Source of the DNA: Silurus meridionalis
Taxonomy: Eukaryota > Chordata > Actinopteri > Siluriformes > Siluridae
Direction: 5' to 3'
DNA length: 64,000 bases
Assembly (NCBI RefSeq): GCF_014805685.1
Contig: NC_060886.1
Location: 25,468,108-25,532,107, forward strand
This document shows positions 1 to 12,412 of the stretch, in pieces. The position numbers were made by a program, and so were the translations under genes. The notes beneath the pieces were generated by a model, which was not told where the DNA came from, did no database searches, and saw only the letters and a list, made by a program, of their open reading frames with translations. Numbering within the stretch: the first letter of the stretch is position 1; every line of letters begins with the position of its first letter.

Positions 1-25
1 CTCGTTTCTATTATGTGCTCTGCAG

Positions 26-192
26 CTGTTGCTGAGGCTGGTGTTTAAGGAAATGAGATCGAACAAGAACCGTCCAAGAACCTCTGTAGAGTGAGTCCAT
101 TTTCATGGCAGAGCACAAATCTATATAATCTATATTGGATTGTGGGGTCTAATATGGTTATCTTTCTGTGTTCCAGGCTGAAGGAGCACTAA
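26..192 (+). CDS. slc37a1: SLC37A-family transporter, last two coding exons (partial)
   Basis: This is the C-terminal end of an ER sugar-phosphate/phosphate antiporter of the SLC37 family. A pyrimidine-rich acceptor ends at 25. Exon 26-90 reads LLLRLVFKEMRSNKNRP and on, and stops at a perfect gtgagt donor. After an 86-base intron with acceptor ttccag, exon 177-192 completes the frame and ends in ...ELKEH and TAA at 190-192. From memory, human SLC37A1 ends in a similar way: a hydrophobic LIRLIHKE-type helix end, then a polar tail closing in FKEQ. Position supports the call, since SLC37A1 lies just upstream of PDE9A on human chromosome 21. The rest of the gene is outside the window. If the donor at 91 is not used, the frame ends at TGA 92-94. 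SLC37A2 is the alternative family member. Confidence 0.72.
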
Positions 193-1820
193 ACACTTTG
201 CACTTAATTGTACTGGAGGAGCTGAAGACTCTGCCCTCTACCAACCGGGACCACAGCTTGAATCCATTCACAGAACCAGATGTGAACCTCAGCTTATTTA
301 TGTCCACTGTGCTTTTTTCTGCTGCTCTAGCAGTTTACTGGGACAAAATTTGAAACTTGAAATCTTTAACACTGCTGTAACTCAAGTAGCAGCACGTTTT
401 CAAGCCTGCCTTCTTTACCTTACCAGCCATATAGAGAGCTGAAGTCCTGCTCCCCTAATGCTTCAAACCAATCATGTTCTTTACACATTTACAGTTGAGC
501 TGTATCCAATGAGTGAAGGAATCCAGCGAAATGTTCACTGCCTTCAATGTCCGTGTCATTAGGGTGAGTGTGCTTGTAATAGGGATTACAATCTTTATTT
601 TGATGTCATATTTATTCATGGAATTCAGCAAACCTTTCAGAATCCCCTCATTATTCAGAAATATACATAGCAAAATGCAGTGTAATTTTCATTTTAGATT
701 TTTGGTTCAACTCTGCAGCCATTTTAAAGCTTAATTTATTTCTGAGTATGAAAATATATGACCCTGTATAAAGCAGCTCAACCCTCAACTCAACCGGTTT
801 CGCTGAAAGACGGCTCAGAAATTGTGTGAGGTCAGACAGATGAGACGATGGCAGATGGAACTGCTCCTGTATGTGTATACATATATACGGGTTATAAATC
901 CGTTCATGGGATACACCTAATGGGCTTAAAAGCTACTTAGTGTAATGTCTAAGGCATAACACTAACTAGTTCGACTTATATTCATTATTCGGAATATTCT
1001 TTTTTGCTTCTTTCCAGCTAATCTTTTTTATATCTCTCTCCTTTTCCTGCTGTCAGTAAACAGTAGAAAAGATTTCTTCTTCTATACCACTAAATATCCC
1101 TTCTATCCATTCATATATGAGAAGGTTATTAATATATCGTTCTCCGTTTACGTCTGCCTTTCTGCAAACCAAAGTCGAAACCTTGTTATTTATGTACAAA
1201 TATTATATTTGATTATTTAAATACTGTGTTTTAAATACTGTGGTCTGGAGCGCATTAAGGTATAGAGAGGTATATTACATTTTTTTTGTTGTTTTGGGGT
1301 TTGTTGTTTTTTTTTAAGAACAGATGTGTCTTCTATATTGTAGCATCATAGGTGACTTGAAGGAAGCCACTCATTTTCCTATCACCATGGAGAACCCCCT
1401 CCCCACCCAAAAAATTGTTCTTTCGTAGAGGACACACTCTGTACATTTTCTTTAGTGAGCGAGCATGAGAGGATTGTACGCCGTCGGCAAACATAAAAGA
1501 GAAACCCTTTGACTTCAGCGCTGTGATGATGAGTGATGCAATTGAATCCGTTTCGTTTGTAACTGGATGTCACATTGGGTTGAATGTATTTTCGTATGAG
1601 TAAGTTGCATCTGATTCTTTACTGGTGTTTCAATGAACATGATCGTGCCTTGTTTTCTATTTTATCGCTCTGTATATGGGTTCGTTTTTTTGTCTGTCAT
1701 TTTCAGACTCCTTTAGAAACTCATGGCAGTAGCTGTGCTCGGTAGCCACTTTGTACAAACGAATTATACGAACGAATGTGAACGAATCACATTGTTAATA
1801 AAGAGGAATATCAACTGTTT
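193..1820 (+). other. Probable 3'UTR of the SLC37A-family gene
   Basis: No coding signal is visible. The first good polyadenylation hexamer downstream of the stop is AATAAA at 1797-1802, followed by a T/G-rich stretch. The ~1.6 kb UTR is inferred from this alone, and an earlier variant signal could be used. Confidence 0.35.
1797..1802 (+). terminator. Candidate polyadenylation signal AATAAA
   Basis: The hexamer AATAAA is followed within 20-40 bases by TGTTTTGAGTCTTTTATTG, a plausible GU/U-rich downstream element. It would end the SLC37A-family transcript. Confidence 0.35.
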
Positions 1821-2467
1821 TGAGTCTTTTATTGATGTAAAAATGCTCTTTCTCTTTCTAATCCACAGCAGCTCTTTTCAGAGATTTCTCTCTACCTTGC
1901 AATGTTTATGTTGATCTTTCTGCAAATATTTGGTTAAATAGATGATAGTAGAAACACTTCAATATCTCAAAAACCCAAAACCACTCACTATCCTTTAAGT
2001 GTTCCTGCAGTGCTGAGTTATAGTACAATGCTTCACTGCTTCAAAAACCTGGCCTCCTGAATTAGTATTTGTTTATGGAATTTTTGATGATGGTGGTGGT
2101 CTGTGTCTGCTTTTGTCTGTCCTCCCTCTCCCTAGAGGGAGCTACTACACTGGCTGTTGCTTCAAAAATGCGGGGCTCTACTTGGATGTGGAGTATAAAC
2201 CTGATAAGGATATTAAGATGGCTGACTTTCTGGTTCTGGTTGTGCTGAATTATAATGTTTACAATATATGTAAATGGGTTCTTATCATATGGTATCGTAT
2301 CGGTTCGTATCGTATGTACACTGACCAGGCATAGCTTTATTACATTATAGCATTGAGTGGTGAAGTGAATTGTCTCTTCATCACAGCACCTGGTACTGGG
2401 TGGGAAATATTAGACAACAAGTGAACATTTTTCCTCAGAGTTGATGTTTTGAAAAGGGCCACATGGT

Positions 2468-2745
2468 GATAAGATAAGATTAAACCTTTATTCGTCCCAC
2501 AGTGGGGAAATTTCTATGTTACAGCAGCAAGACAAAGAAATAAAAATAGATGCAAATATATATAAAAAAGAAGAATATACAAAAAAATAAAAAACAGAAA
2601 TAAAAATAAATAATAATAACAATAATAGTGATAATAATAACAAAGAAATAAAAATAAATGCAAATATCTAAAAATAATATACATATACTACAATACCAGT
2701 ATATATACAGTACAATGTAATAGTGATGCAATGTAATGTGATGGT
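2468..2745 (-). mobile_element. LINE/SINE-type 3' tail, 5'-truncated
   Basis: Read on the - strand, the piece ends in ...CCCCACTGTGGGACGAATAAAGG followed by TTATC units. This is a 3' end very common among fish non-LTR retroelements. On the + side it runs into A-rich low-complexity sequence. The family is not assigned. Confidence 0.5.
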
Positions 2746-2985
2746 TCCCGGTCTGCAGTGGTCAGAGTCTCTCAAAAGTGGTCCAAGGAAGGAACAGTGG
2801 TGAACAGGTGACAGGGTCATTTGATGCATGTCTGTTCAGGCTGATCTGTGTGGTCCATCAGATGAGCTACTGAAGCTCAAATTGCTGCAGAAGATAATGT
2901 TAATGGTCGGTGGGTCCGAACTGTTTTGGCAGCAAAAGGGGGATCAGCACAGTATTAGGCCGGCGGTCGTGATGTCTGGTCAGTG
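2746..2985 (+). mobile_element. Internally deleted Tc1-like transposon fragment
   Basis: Sequence near 2790-2900 (gtggtccaaggaaggaacag, gagctactgaagctcaaatt) and near 2920-2960 (ttttggcagcaaaaggggga) matches the beginning and end of a Tc1 DD34E transposase gene widespread in fishes. The middle of the gene is missing. It is a dead remnant. Confidence 0.6.
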
Positions 2986-2994
2986 TATATTTTA

Positions 2995-3175
2995 TTAGAG
3001 AAGTGGTAGCTCAACGGTTAAGGCTCTGAGTTGCTGATAGAAGGTTGGGGTCCCGAGCAAGGCCCCTGTATAATGGCTGACTCTCTGCTCTGACCCCAGC
3101 TTCCTAACATAGCAATCATCTCTCAATCGCTCTGTGAGTGTGCATTATTGTCTTTATCACATTTCTAATGGTTTC
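2995..3175 (+). mobile_element. tRNA-derived SINE fragment
   Basis: The head reads gtggtagctcaacggttaag, resembling a tRNA A-box. A degraded B-box (aaggttggggtc) and the typical body follow, with gagcaaggcccctgtataat and gctctgaccccagcttccta. This is the layout of tRNA-derived SINEs common in catfish and other fishes. Confidence 0.65.
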
Positions 3176-3839
3176 AGTAGGAGGAAGGAAGTTTTGTTAG
3201 TGAAGGAACTGAGGTTTTGGACCAGGCCAGTTTACTGACTTCTGGCCAACTCTTGCAATGTACAATTTGTCTATCAGTGGAAAGGAACCACCAAATAGTC
3301 TATTAAATGATGCTATTGTAATGTTTTGTGTGAAATTGGGACTAAATTGGGATTAAAAATGAATAATTTCCAACCAAATATTAGACACTATTGGCCAAAA
3401 AAATCTAAACAACAAACCACTAGTCAGAATAATAGCCAGAAATGCATTCCTGGAAATCTCCTGTGTTACTGTTTACTTGTTTGCTGCAGTAAACTGGAGG
3501 GAAACAGGACAATGGACTTATAGAATCTTCCTGCGTGCAAAATTCGAAATCATGATAATTAAAATGTTGTCTGGAAACACTGGAATGAGCAGCATTCCGG
3601 TCTGCTCCACAGGTTGAGTGTTTCAGTCTTCACCTAGAGGTAACATCACACCAGGAAGCAAAAATACATGTACTTTGATTTACAACAAATGCTGTATCAG
3701 CTTTTTGTAGACATCCTGTAGAGCCAATCAACTTTCCCTGTTAGTCAGTACAATTAAATCAGTTGTTTCTGACTGTGGCTTGCGCAATATGTTTTTTTTT
3801 TGTACATGATGTGAGAGATGAGTACTTGAAATAATTAAT

Positions 3840-4190
3840 ATTGCTGACAGAATTCGACCCATCATACCCTGACTACATCAGGTACAGCAGGTATCTTGCC
3901 TTCTTGCAATGGATTCCACTCAAGTGCTTCTTTAATCTCAGTTATCATCTGCATTTCGCTTTTGACAAGTCTTTTTCTGTCCATCCAAACCTTCAGAAGC
4001 GAATTGAGCTGCATGACTTTTGGTCGTCTCCTCGCTACTCCTTGTTGTTTTTCCTACGCTGGCTTCCAGTCGCATCAGATCAGCAGTGATGCTCACCAAA
4101 AAAACAGACCAGCCCACACTTTCCTGAAAGCACATCACACACCTCTTCACCATGCTGCCTTCAGGCTTGACTAGACCCACTGATTCTCAA
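3840..4190 (+). mobile_element. Possible decayed LINE coding fragment
   Basis: An ~80-codon open stretch includes the words FFLRWLPVASDQ, which recall the HWLPV region after the reverse transcriptase domain of fish non-LTR elements. The frame is short and has no other recognisable motif. The assignment is tentative. Confidence 0.3.
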
Positions 4191-4639
4191 GATACCAGGA
4201 AGACCTGCATCAAGACTATATCTCTGTACAAGCACATGATGGTCGAATCAACACCCCCCCCCCCCCTTTTTTTTTATTAACTTTAGCTCTTTTTTGTTGC
4301 TATACCAACTAGACCTTACATTATTTATTTTTGCATGAGGACAAGTCACTTTGACAAATGTATAACATACAAAATATTAGTAAGTTCATTCAGTGCTTGA
4401 ATTGTGGGGGTGGGATCTGGGACCCCACATAAGGCATTAGGAACCCCCCATGAAAAGTAAGGGTATCCCCCTCTCCAAAAGCACTCTACTGGACTCCACA
4501 CATACTGTCAAAACTTTACATACACATGTCTCTAAACTAAAGATTGTTTTCTTTGCTTGTTTTGGGATGTTTTCCTAAAAAAAAAAAAACAATTCTCCTA
4601 ATTGTCACACTTATACTTTCATTTAATTTCAATTAAATA

Positions 4640-4860
4640 TATAAGTTCACTCCTAATGAGAGAGCCAGAGCCAGAGCCAGCTGTTAACAGTGGCAAGGAA
4701 GAAAAACCCTCTGAGATGGAATGAGAGGGTCTCTTAGAAGAGAACCAGACTCAAAAAGAAACAAATCCTCAGACCGGTTGACACCCAATATCCATTAATT
4801 GTAGTTCCATCCTTGTTGAGATTATTGAGAACTTTTCACTGATGGACACATGATCACTTT
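4640..4860 (+). repeat. Dispersed otophysan-type repeat, copy 1
   Basis: It contains the words cctaatgag, gtggcaagga, gaaccagactcaaaa and ttgacacccaatatcc in the order found in a repeat I associate with otophysan genomes. Related copies in this window lie at about 27205-27375 (+), 29305-29425 (-) and 57186-57355 (+, 5' part only). Confidence 0.55.
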
Positions 4861-5144
4861 CTGTGTTATATTTCACATTTTCCCATCTATTTAGTTTCAT
4901 TTATTATTATAAATATATAATATAATCACATTTCTTTTCATGATATTCACATATAGTTGCCTGTTTTTATTCTCTTTCTTTTTTTTCCATTTTCTTGTTA
5001 TTTGACGTGTTTAATGACTTTATTTTTGTCTGGGATTTTTACCCAAATCATTTCTTTTCTGCTAATTACAAGATTTCTGTACACATGTGATTTTATTTGT
5101 TTGTTTGTTTGATTGTTTATTATCTGTATTTTTTTTCATGTGTA

Positions 5145-5255
5145 CAGTGCATCTGGAAAGTATTCACAGCACTTCACTTTTTTTTCCACATTTCATGTCA
5201 TAGCCTGATTCCAAAATGGATTAAATTCATAATTTACCTTAAAGTTTTACAAACA
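5145..5255 (+). mobile_element. Solo Tc1-type terminal repeat
   Basis: After a TA, the sequence cagtgcatctggaaagtatt and ccaaaatggattaaattc matches the end of a fish Tc1 element. No partner inverted end was found nearby, so this is a truncated terminus. Confidence 0.5.
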
Positions 5256-5389
5256 ATACCCCATCAATGTACTTGTACACTGTGCACTGTACATTTTCAC
5301 CCAAATTAACGATTCCTCATCGCATAGGATGTTCACACAATGTCAACTGCACTCTTTCGGTCTATATCCTGATGAAATGCACCTTCACT

Positions 5390-6330
5390 ATCTTCAGAAT
5401 CAGATTCAGAATCAGATACAGGACAAAACAGACAATACGAGTATTAAATAGGACACAATACACAGACTATATGACACATCACTAATGTACATGAAGTGTG
5501 AGAGTGCATGGTTTTGCAAATAACAGTATTGTGTGTCACGTAAAATAAAAAGGCTACTTTAGAACTTTTGTACAATATACAGCAGCAACAGTGTGTAACA
5601 TACGGGGGTGATGTGATGACTGACTGTTCTGATAATGCAGCACTTATAGATATGAAGCAGGGAATATAATTATGTTGAGTTATTAATGATTCTGATTGCC
5701 TGAGGAAAGAAACTGTTCCTGTGTCTGGCAGTTTTAGTGAACTGAAGGGAGGAACTGAAAGATGTTGTGTCCAGTGTGTAAAGGGTCAGTAGTGATTTTT
5801 CCTGCCCGGTTTCTGGTTCTTGTATGGTACAAGTCCTGGAGAGTGGGCAGGGGAGCGCCAATGCTTTTTTTCTGCTGTTTTAACTGTATGGCTGTTCCTG
5901 TCCTGTTTGGTTGCTGCTCCAAACCAGATGGTAATGGACGTGCACAGGACAGATTCAATGACTGCAGTGCAGAACCATACTTCATTAATTGGTGTAGAAA
6001 GTATATCCTCAGCTGGGCCTTTTTCAGAATAGAGTTTATGTCAGACTCCCATTTCAGGTCTTGGGAAATAGTAGTCTCCAGAAACTTGAAGTTCTCCACA
6101 GAGGACACGGGGCTGTTGGATATCGTGAGGGGGAGTAGTGTTGAGGGGTGTTGATCATCTCCAACACTTTTAAATGTGTTTAGCTCCAGGTTGTTGTGAC
6201 TGCACTATAGCACCAGCCGCTTCACCTCCTGCTCATATGCAAACTCGTCGCCATCTTGGATGAGTCCAATTAACGTAGTATCATCTGGAAATGGAGAAAT
6301 TTCAGTTGAACAGTTGTGTTACTGGATGTG
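5390..6330 (-). mobile_element. 5'-truncated non-LTR retrotransposon (reverse-transcriptase C-terminal part)
   Basis: On the - strand the frame reads SVENFKFLETTISQDLKW, then ILKKAQLRIYFLHQL, GAPLPTLQDLY and RAGKITTDPLHTGHN, then ARHRNSFFPQAI. These words occur in this order downstream of the catalytic core in L2/Rex-like fish LINEs. The frame is broken by indels. The + strand start (about 5396) carries the element's 3' tail (cagaatcagattcagaatca). A related 3' tail lies at 35512-35730. Confidence 0.7.
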
Positions 6331-6520
6331 AGGTAGTGAGGATGTGTTAGTAGATCCTATCTTATCCGCAAACTCTAACGTGAAATACTTATGATCACGT
6401 GAAAAGTGTGGATTCATGTGTGGGTTAGGTGTGTTTATTTTTTTTATTTGATTCAAACCTAGAAATAATATTTCGATAAAACAAATACAATACATGTATA
6501 ATCTTTATGTACTATATATG

Positions 6521-6562
6521 GTTTATTATTATTATTATTATTACTATTATTATTATTATTAT
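6521..6562 (+). repeat. (TTA)n microsatellite
   Basis: Tandem ATT/TTA units with one interruption, about 330 bases upstream of the PDE9A start codon. Confidence 0.9.
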
Positions 6563-6599
6563 CTTTTTTTTGTTCTTGTTTGGTTTTCATTTGATGGAG

Positions 6600-6853
6600 A
6601 GAATTCAATCATGAAGACACGCGTTTTACACGTGGGAGGGGGGAAAGTACCGAGGATGCAAGCCTCGCATAATTGTTCTCCCGCGCGCGCGGGTGCGTGT
6701 GTGCGCGTGCTCGCGCGCGTGAGCGCGTGTGTGTGACACAGAGATGGTTTGAGTGCTCGATATCTGTGCGATATCCTGCTGCTGATCATTTCTTCTTTCC
6801 AGGTTGGAGTTCGGGCTTGGATAGACGCAAAAAGAGAGAGAGAGAGAAAAGAA

Positions 6854-6887
<34 letters not shown>
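6600..6887 (+). promoter_or_regulatory. pde9a: Probable PDE9A promoter / 5'UTR region
   Basis: A local GC- and CpG-rich patch stands out from the AT-rich surroundings. It has an E-box CACGTG at 6629-6634, an alternating purine-pyrimidine CG/GT tract at 6679-6735, and a (GA)n tract at 6832-6887 that runs into the start codon. The transcription start is not visible. A pyrimidine-rich acceptor-like ttctttccag ending at 6802 could mean a 5'UTR intron. Confidence 0.45.
6679..6735 (+). repeat. Alternating CG/GT tract
   Basis: cgcgcgcgggtgcgtgtgtg and continuing purine-pyrimidine alternation, a sequence type able to adopt Z-DNA. Confidence 0.8.

Positions 6888-6888
<1 letters not shown>
6832..6888 (+). 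repeat. (GA)n tract abutting the PDE9A start codon
   Basis: Interrupted GA repeats; the last GA unit directly precedes the ATG at 6888. Confidence 0.9.
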
Positions 6889-6891
<3 letters not shown>

Positions 6892-6950
6892 GCTCCGCGT
6901 CTTCCGCTTGCAGGATCATTTACCTGGACGTGGACGGCAGGATTCAGAAG
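6888..6950 (+). CDS. pde9a: PDE9A coding exon 1
   Basis: ATG follows the GA tract. The exon encodes 21 codons ending DVDGRIQK and leaves through donor gtaacc in phase 0. The DVDGRIQK end matches mammalian PDE9A exon 1. No other ATG fits this frame. Confidence 0.93.
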
Positions 6951-9900
6951 GTAACCAGGAAGAATGAAAAAATGATGGCACCTACTCTATTTTTGTCCAT
7001 ATTCTTATATTCTTTGCATTTATTCTTTTTTTTTTTTTTAAAGTTGCATGCATCATGTTCAGACCTGTTCTGTAGCTCCAAAACCAGGATAAAGTGAACA
7101 ATGAAATGGAATTAGGTCATCATACATCTTTGTTTATTTGTATAGAGACAAGTGCATTACCTGCCTGTAAAGTGTCTCTCATTCATTCTAGCTTTCACAG
7201 CAATTTATTACTGTCAACTCATCAGTTATAGCAGCTATAATACAAATCATTTTTGATGCACAAAACAACAAATCATTGATCTGGAAATCAAAGAAAGTTA
7301 TTATGAGATTGCTTTTCCTGATTTCTGTAACTGTATGTCAAATGGCTTTTACAGAAAGAAAAGTCAGTGTTGATCCATTCAGTGTTGATGTGCTTCATAA
7401 CAGGTGAAAAGTAGCTGAAAGATTTTTGCAAAGACAAACATGAAATTGTGAATTTCCCAGTTTCTGGCTTTTTTTCCCCCGAACAGTGGACTGCAGCACG
7501 AGTAAATGGTGGCACAGGAGGCTTCAAGAGTGCATTTTGGTTTGCTTATTTTTGTGACTTATTAAAAGCTTTATATTTTGCCATTTTAAGCTCGGACTCT
7601 CTTTTGATTAAGATATTAAACCAGGATGACCTGATGTTCTAACTGCAGTACACATTCACATTTGAGATGTCCTGCTATTAAAGTGGAAACAAGCATGCAT
7701 TTTATACAAATGTAATGGTTTACATATTTGTTGTATAAACTTCATATGCCTTCTTATGGCAACTTTTTTTTTGTTTTATACCGTAGCATTTGTAATAGAC
7801 AAACAAAGTAAATGATCGTAAGATAAGATTCAAAAGTGAAACTGTGCATATATTTGCCTTTGCAAATATATTCCTGTAGTGTATAAAGCACAGTTGTAAT
7901 AGCAGGAGGTCACTAGCACGCAGCCTGTTAGATGTGTTTAGAAGGGAAAACATTTCTGGTCATCGGTCTCTAGAGTCATTATGTGTAAATAAATAGCAAA
8001 TAGTTTGTCATATTAAAGTATCAGCCAGAGATTAGTGGTTTGATCTAAAAATTTACATTGTGATTATTCATATTTGACATTTTTACATACTGTATATATA
8101 CAGTACAGACCAAAAGTTTGGACACACCTTCTCATTCAAAGAGTTTTCTTTATTTTCATGACTATGAAAATTGTAGATTCACACTGAAGGCATCAAAACT
8201 ATGAATTAACACATGTGGAATTATATATGGAATTATATACATAACAAAAAAGTGTGAAACAACTGAAAAATGTCATATTCTAGGTTCTTCAAAGTAGCCA
8301 CCTTTTGCTTTGATTACTGCTTTGCACACTCTTGGCATTCTCTTGATGAGCTTCAAGAGGTAGTGACCTGAAATGGTCTTCCAACAGTCTTGAAGGAGTT
8401 CCCGAGAGATGCTTGGCACTTGTTGGCCCTTTTGCCTTCACTCTGCGGTCCAGCTCACCCCTAAACCATCTCGATTGGGTTCAGGTCCGGTGACTGTGGA
8501 GGCCAGGTCATCTGGCGCAGCACCCCATCACTCTCCTTCTTGGTCAAATAGCCCTTGATGCCTTCAGTGTGACTCTACAATTTTCATAGTCATGAAAATA
8601 AAGAAAACTCTTTGAATGAGAAGGTGTGTCCAAACTTTTGGTCTGTACTGTATATATATGTAATTGGTGATATCCTGGTATACCATTTTAATTTCCGAAT
8701 CTTTAGGTTAAAAACAGAAGAAACCCTAGTTTTGTTGTGTGTCTGTACGGTAAATCGAGTCATTCTTTTTGCTGATCTGCTCTTTATGAGTCCCAGTCAT
8801 CTCGTAAAGTTTCAGTTTGTGGCTGGTGGTTAGATATGAGATACACTTAGAGCTTTACGAACACAGTACTTGGTGTTTAATTGGGTTATTATGAGGATTA
8901 GGACCGCGTTATTACGTTTATTTTGTCTTCTTTTTTTTTCTTTTTCAGTACTGCTTTCATACAGAATGTTTCTTTTGCACGGCGGCCGCAATGAGTCGGA
9001 ACGATGATGTAATCAGATGGAAATGATGTAATCGTGTGCTGTAGGTTCCTGCTGACTCGCAGTGATCTTTATGGAAATGAACTGAGTATGATGCAAGCAC
9101 GAAAAACTAAAAAAAAAAAAAAGGCATTTTTACCGCCTACAACTCCTCCTACAGTTCATCCAGGGTGGGCGAGTGATTAAAATATGCAAGAGGAGCTTTC
9201 AGTGTCCAGTAAGTCTCTTGAAACCAGCTAAGAGAAAGACCTTATGTTATATATTTTGTCCAGTTCATTTTATCTCTGTCATCTCAGACACAAGCAAACA
9301 GGGGACACGCGCTATAATGGCTACTTAAATATACAGAAATGAGGTAATGCTTTTTTATTTGGTGACTGCAATATCCTGGACTCAACCATTCTTCCAGTCT
9401 GGGAGCGTTGGGTGGGAGTTAATGGTAACTCCCACCCAACATGGTTCATATTATTTCATGTATATATAGGGGATGTGAAAGCATACGGCTTGGTCCCCCC
9501 TCTCGTCATCGTTATCCAGTAGGCTGTAGGTTTGTTTCACTGTGTAAAGCAGCTGAGTGATTTGCAGGTTCCCCTTGTCCTTCTTTTCCTTCTGGACATC
9601 AGTGTCTTCAGCTTACCACATTAATTATTTCCAGAAGTCATGGCATCAATTAAAAAAGCAGAAACTATTTAAATCAGTTCCGAAGTCACCTTATAAACAA
9701 ACTCAACACTGTGTCTCTCACTAATACATTATATAATTATGATTACCGTATTTTCGGACTATAAGCCGCTACTTTTCTCCCACGCTTTGAACCCCGCGGC
9801 TTAAAGAACGAAACTCCAGAGAGAAATAGTTGTGAAAGGAAGGAGGAAGACAGTAAACAATGACTTACTTGGTCGGCTACTGTTTAGATACAAGCCGTTG

Positions 9901-10621
9901 TAGCGTGTTGAGTCTGGGTGACTCCAGTAGCTCACACTCCAGTTGCAACGGAAATCATATAAGCACAGACAGGTTTCCAAAACTCGTGCTTTTTTATTTT
10001 TCTTGGCAACAGCATTATGGTTTAGTCAAAGAAACTTAGAAATGAGCATCAGAAAATAATAAGGACATATTCCTCGGTCTTGCATACATACAGTAATACT
10101 GGAAAAATGCGGTGGCAGGCTATTCCCAAAAAACCGCACTGTCACTGACACTGTCTTTGGTTAAAGCCTGAGTAAAGTTCATTAGTTTCAGTGTAGACTT
10201 ATTAATGTTCAAAATAGAAATCTTTGTAAAATTCGGTGGGTGCGGCTTATATATGGGTGCGCTTTATAGTCTGGAAATTACGGTAGGTCCTTCTGGATAG
10301 AATCATCATTTATTGCATATTGAAACTCGAACATGTAATTAAAAATAAGGTACAGTTTATGAGAAAGCACATAGCCAATTATCAATTATTTGAAAAAATA
10401 TAAAACAAAAAAAATAAGTCCTTGAACATTTCTCTCCTGCTCGGTTTGGGAATCAGTGATTCTGCTCTGCACTTGTGTTTTTCTTCTTCTAATCTTTTCC
10501 ATTTTGACTCAGGATGTGTCTGGATAAAAGAAATCAAACACTATGGGTAATGCAGTTGTAGAAAATGGAGGGAAATGGATCAGAGTTACTGTGACTGTAT
10601 TACTCATCTTTTACCACAATT

Positions 10622-10693
<72 letters not shown>

Positions 10694-10697
10694 CACA

Positions 10698-10747
<50 letters not shown>

Positions 10748-11591
10748 CACTTACTCAACTGTGTGTTACTGAACTGTACAACTTGAACTCAACACGCACT
10801 CATTACTCATCTTAATTCATTCCACCACCATTTATTTATTATTCATATTTAAACGAATTATACTGTTTACATGCTGGTTAACAGCAGTAGCAGCAGTCAA
10901 GAGGTGCAAAAAAAAAGCACCTCTTGACTGCTGCTACTGCTGTTTTTGCACTGCATTGTGTTTCTGTTCACAAATGCTTATTGTTCATAGTCCTTTATAG
11001 TCCTCTTTTGCACAGTACTGTATAATCAGTATACATTAGGTTTACTGGTCGGCGCTATTTTGTATTTTGTGTTATGCGTATTTGTCCCTCACTGATTGCA
11101 CTAGGTTGCACTCGATGCAATTTATGTAGCTCTATGGTGTGTGTTGTAGCTCTATGTTGTGTGTTGTAGCTCTATGTTGTTTTATGGAGCACCAGGGTTC
11201 TGGAGGAACGTTGTTTCATTTCACTGTGTACTGCGTCAGCTATATATGGTAGAAATGACAATAAAAGCTTCTTGACTTGACTATTTGTTTTACTCTAAAA
11301 GTTAATGAAAGACCAAATGTAGTCTGTGAGAAAAATCCTTTGCCTTAAAATTTTCTGAATGAAGACTGCCGAATGTTTTTTTTTTTTTTTTTTTTTTTTA
11401 TCTATTTGTTTGTAGAGTTAAACGTAACTAAACTTGGAAAGTGATGTCACAATATAGCATTAGAAGGCATCATACAATACTTCCTGCAGTGTTTTCTGTC
11501 TCTTATGTAGGTAAATGTGCCTCCAGATGCAGCATTACTCCAAATACAACAAAGCAATCAGCATACAAATGTGCTCTAATAATCAAAAGAC

Positions 11592-11674
<83 letters not shown>

Positions 11675-12375
11675 GCAAATAGTGCAGATAAATATGTAGC
11701 ATATTTACAGCATGTGATATATATGTAAGCACATGTACAGTGAATAAATATAAAGGCTATAGCAGTGCAGAGATGTGTGGACATTGTAGAACAAATGTTC
11801 TAGGGCTATGGCATCGATAGGGCACAGAACTCACACACTCATACACAAGTGTGCTATCAAAACTACATCTCAAGGGCCCTTCTCTCCTAAATTCATCCGT
11901 AATCACATGTGTACAGCAGACTAACTGCAAACCAAACTAGTTTTGACTGTAGTTTACTAAAAGTCTCAGAGCAGACTGAAAGACTTTTTCCTAAGACCTA
12001 TACTGTAAGAGTATACAGTGCCTTGTATTGTTTTTGAATGACATGTTCCTTTTGCTTATATGCAACAAACGAGGGAAATGAACAGTATTAATTTTCATGG
12101 CAATAACAGTAGGTTTTGGAAGAAATACCTGCAGCTGTGGCAGTTCTAAGCAACTATTCCATATTTCAACACCATGCAAATCTGTCTGTCAAAAAATAAT
12201 ATTGAGATTCCAAATGAACTTGTATATTTGCAAAGTGTGTTCAGTCTGTTTGGTTTGTTGGATTTCTGAACTGTAGGACTGTAGGACCTGGAGCTGTGTC
12301 CGTGTTGTCAACTGTCAATCACTGCAGTTCATTCTGCCTAACACACCTGCTGCATCAAGAGCTCTCAGTCCTGAC

Positions 12376-12412
<37 letters not shown>

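Noticed and set aside
1382..1914. 60-70-codon frames in the SLC37A 3'UTR region
   Set aside because: Short, motif-free frames at the density expected by chance.
3841..4180. Overlapping 80-92-codon frames on both strands
   Set aside because: Not a gene; at best a decayed LINE fragment, recorded as such with low confidence.
10543..10815. Open frames through IYIYIY and THTHTH repeats
   Set aside because: Translation of (AT)n and (CA)n microsatellites.
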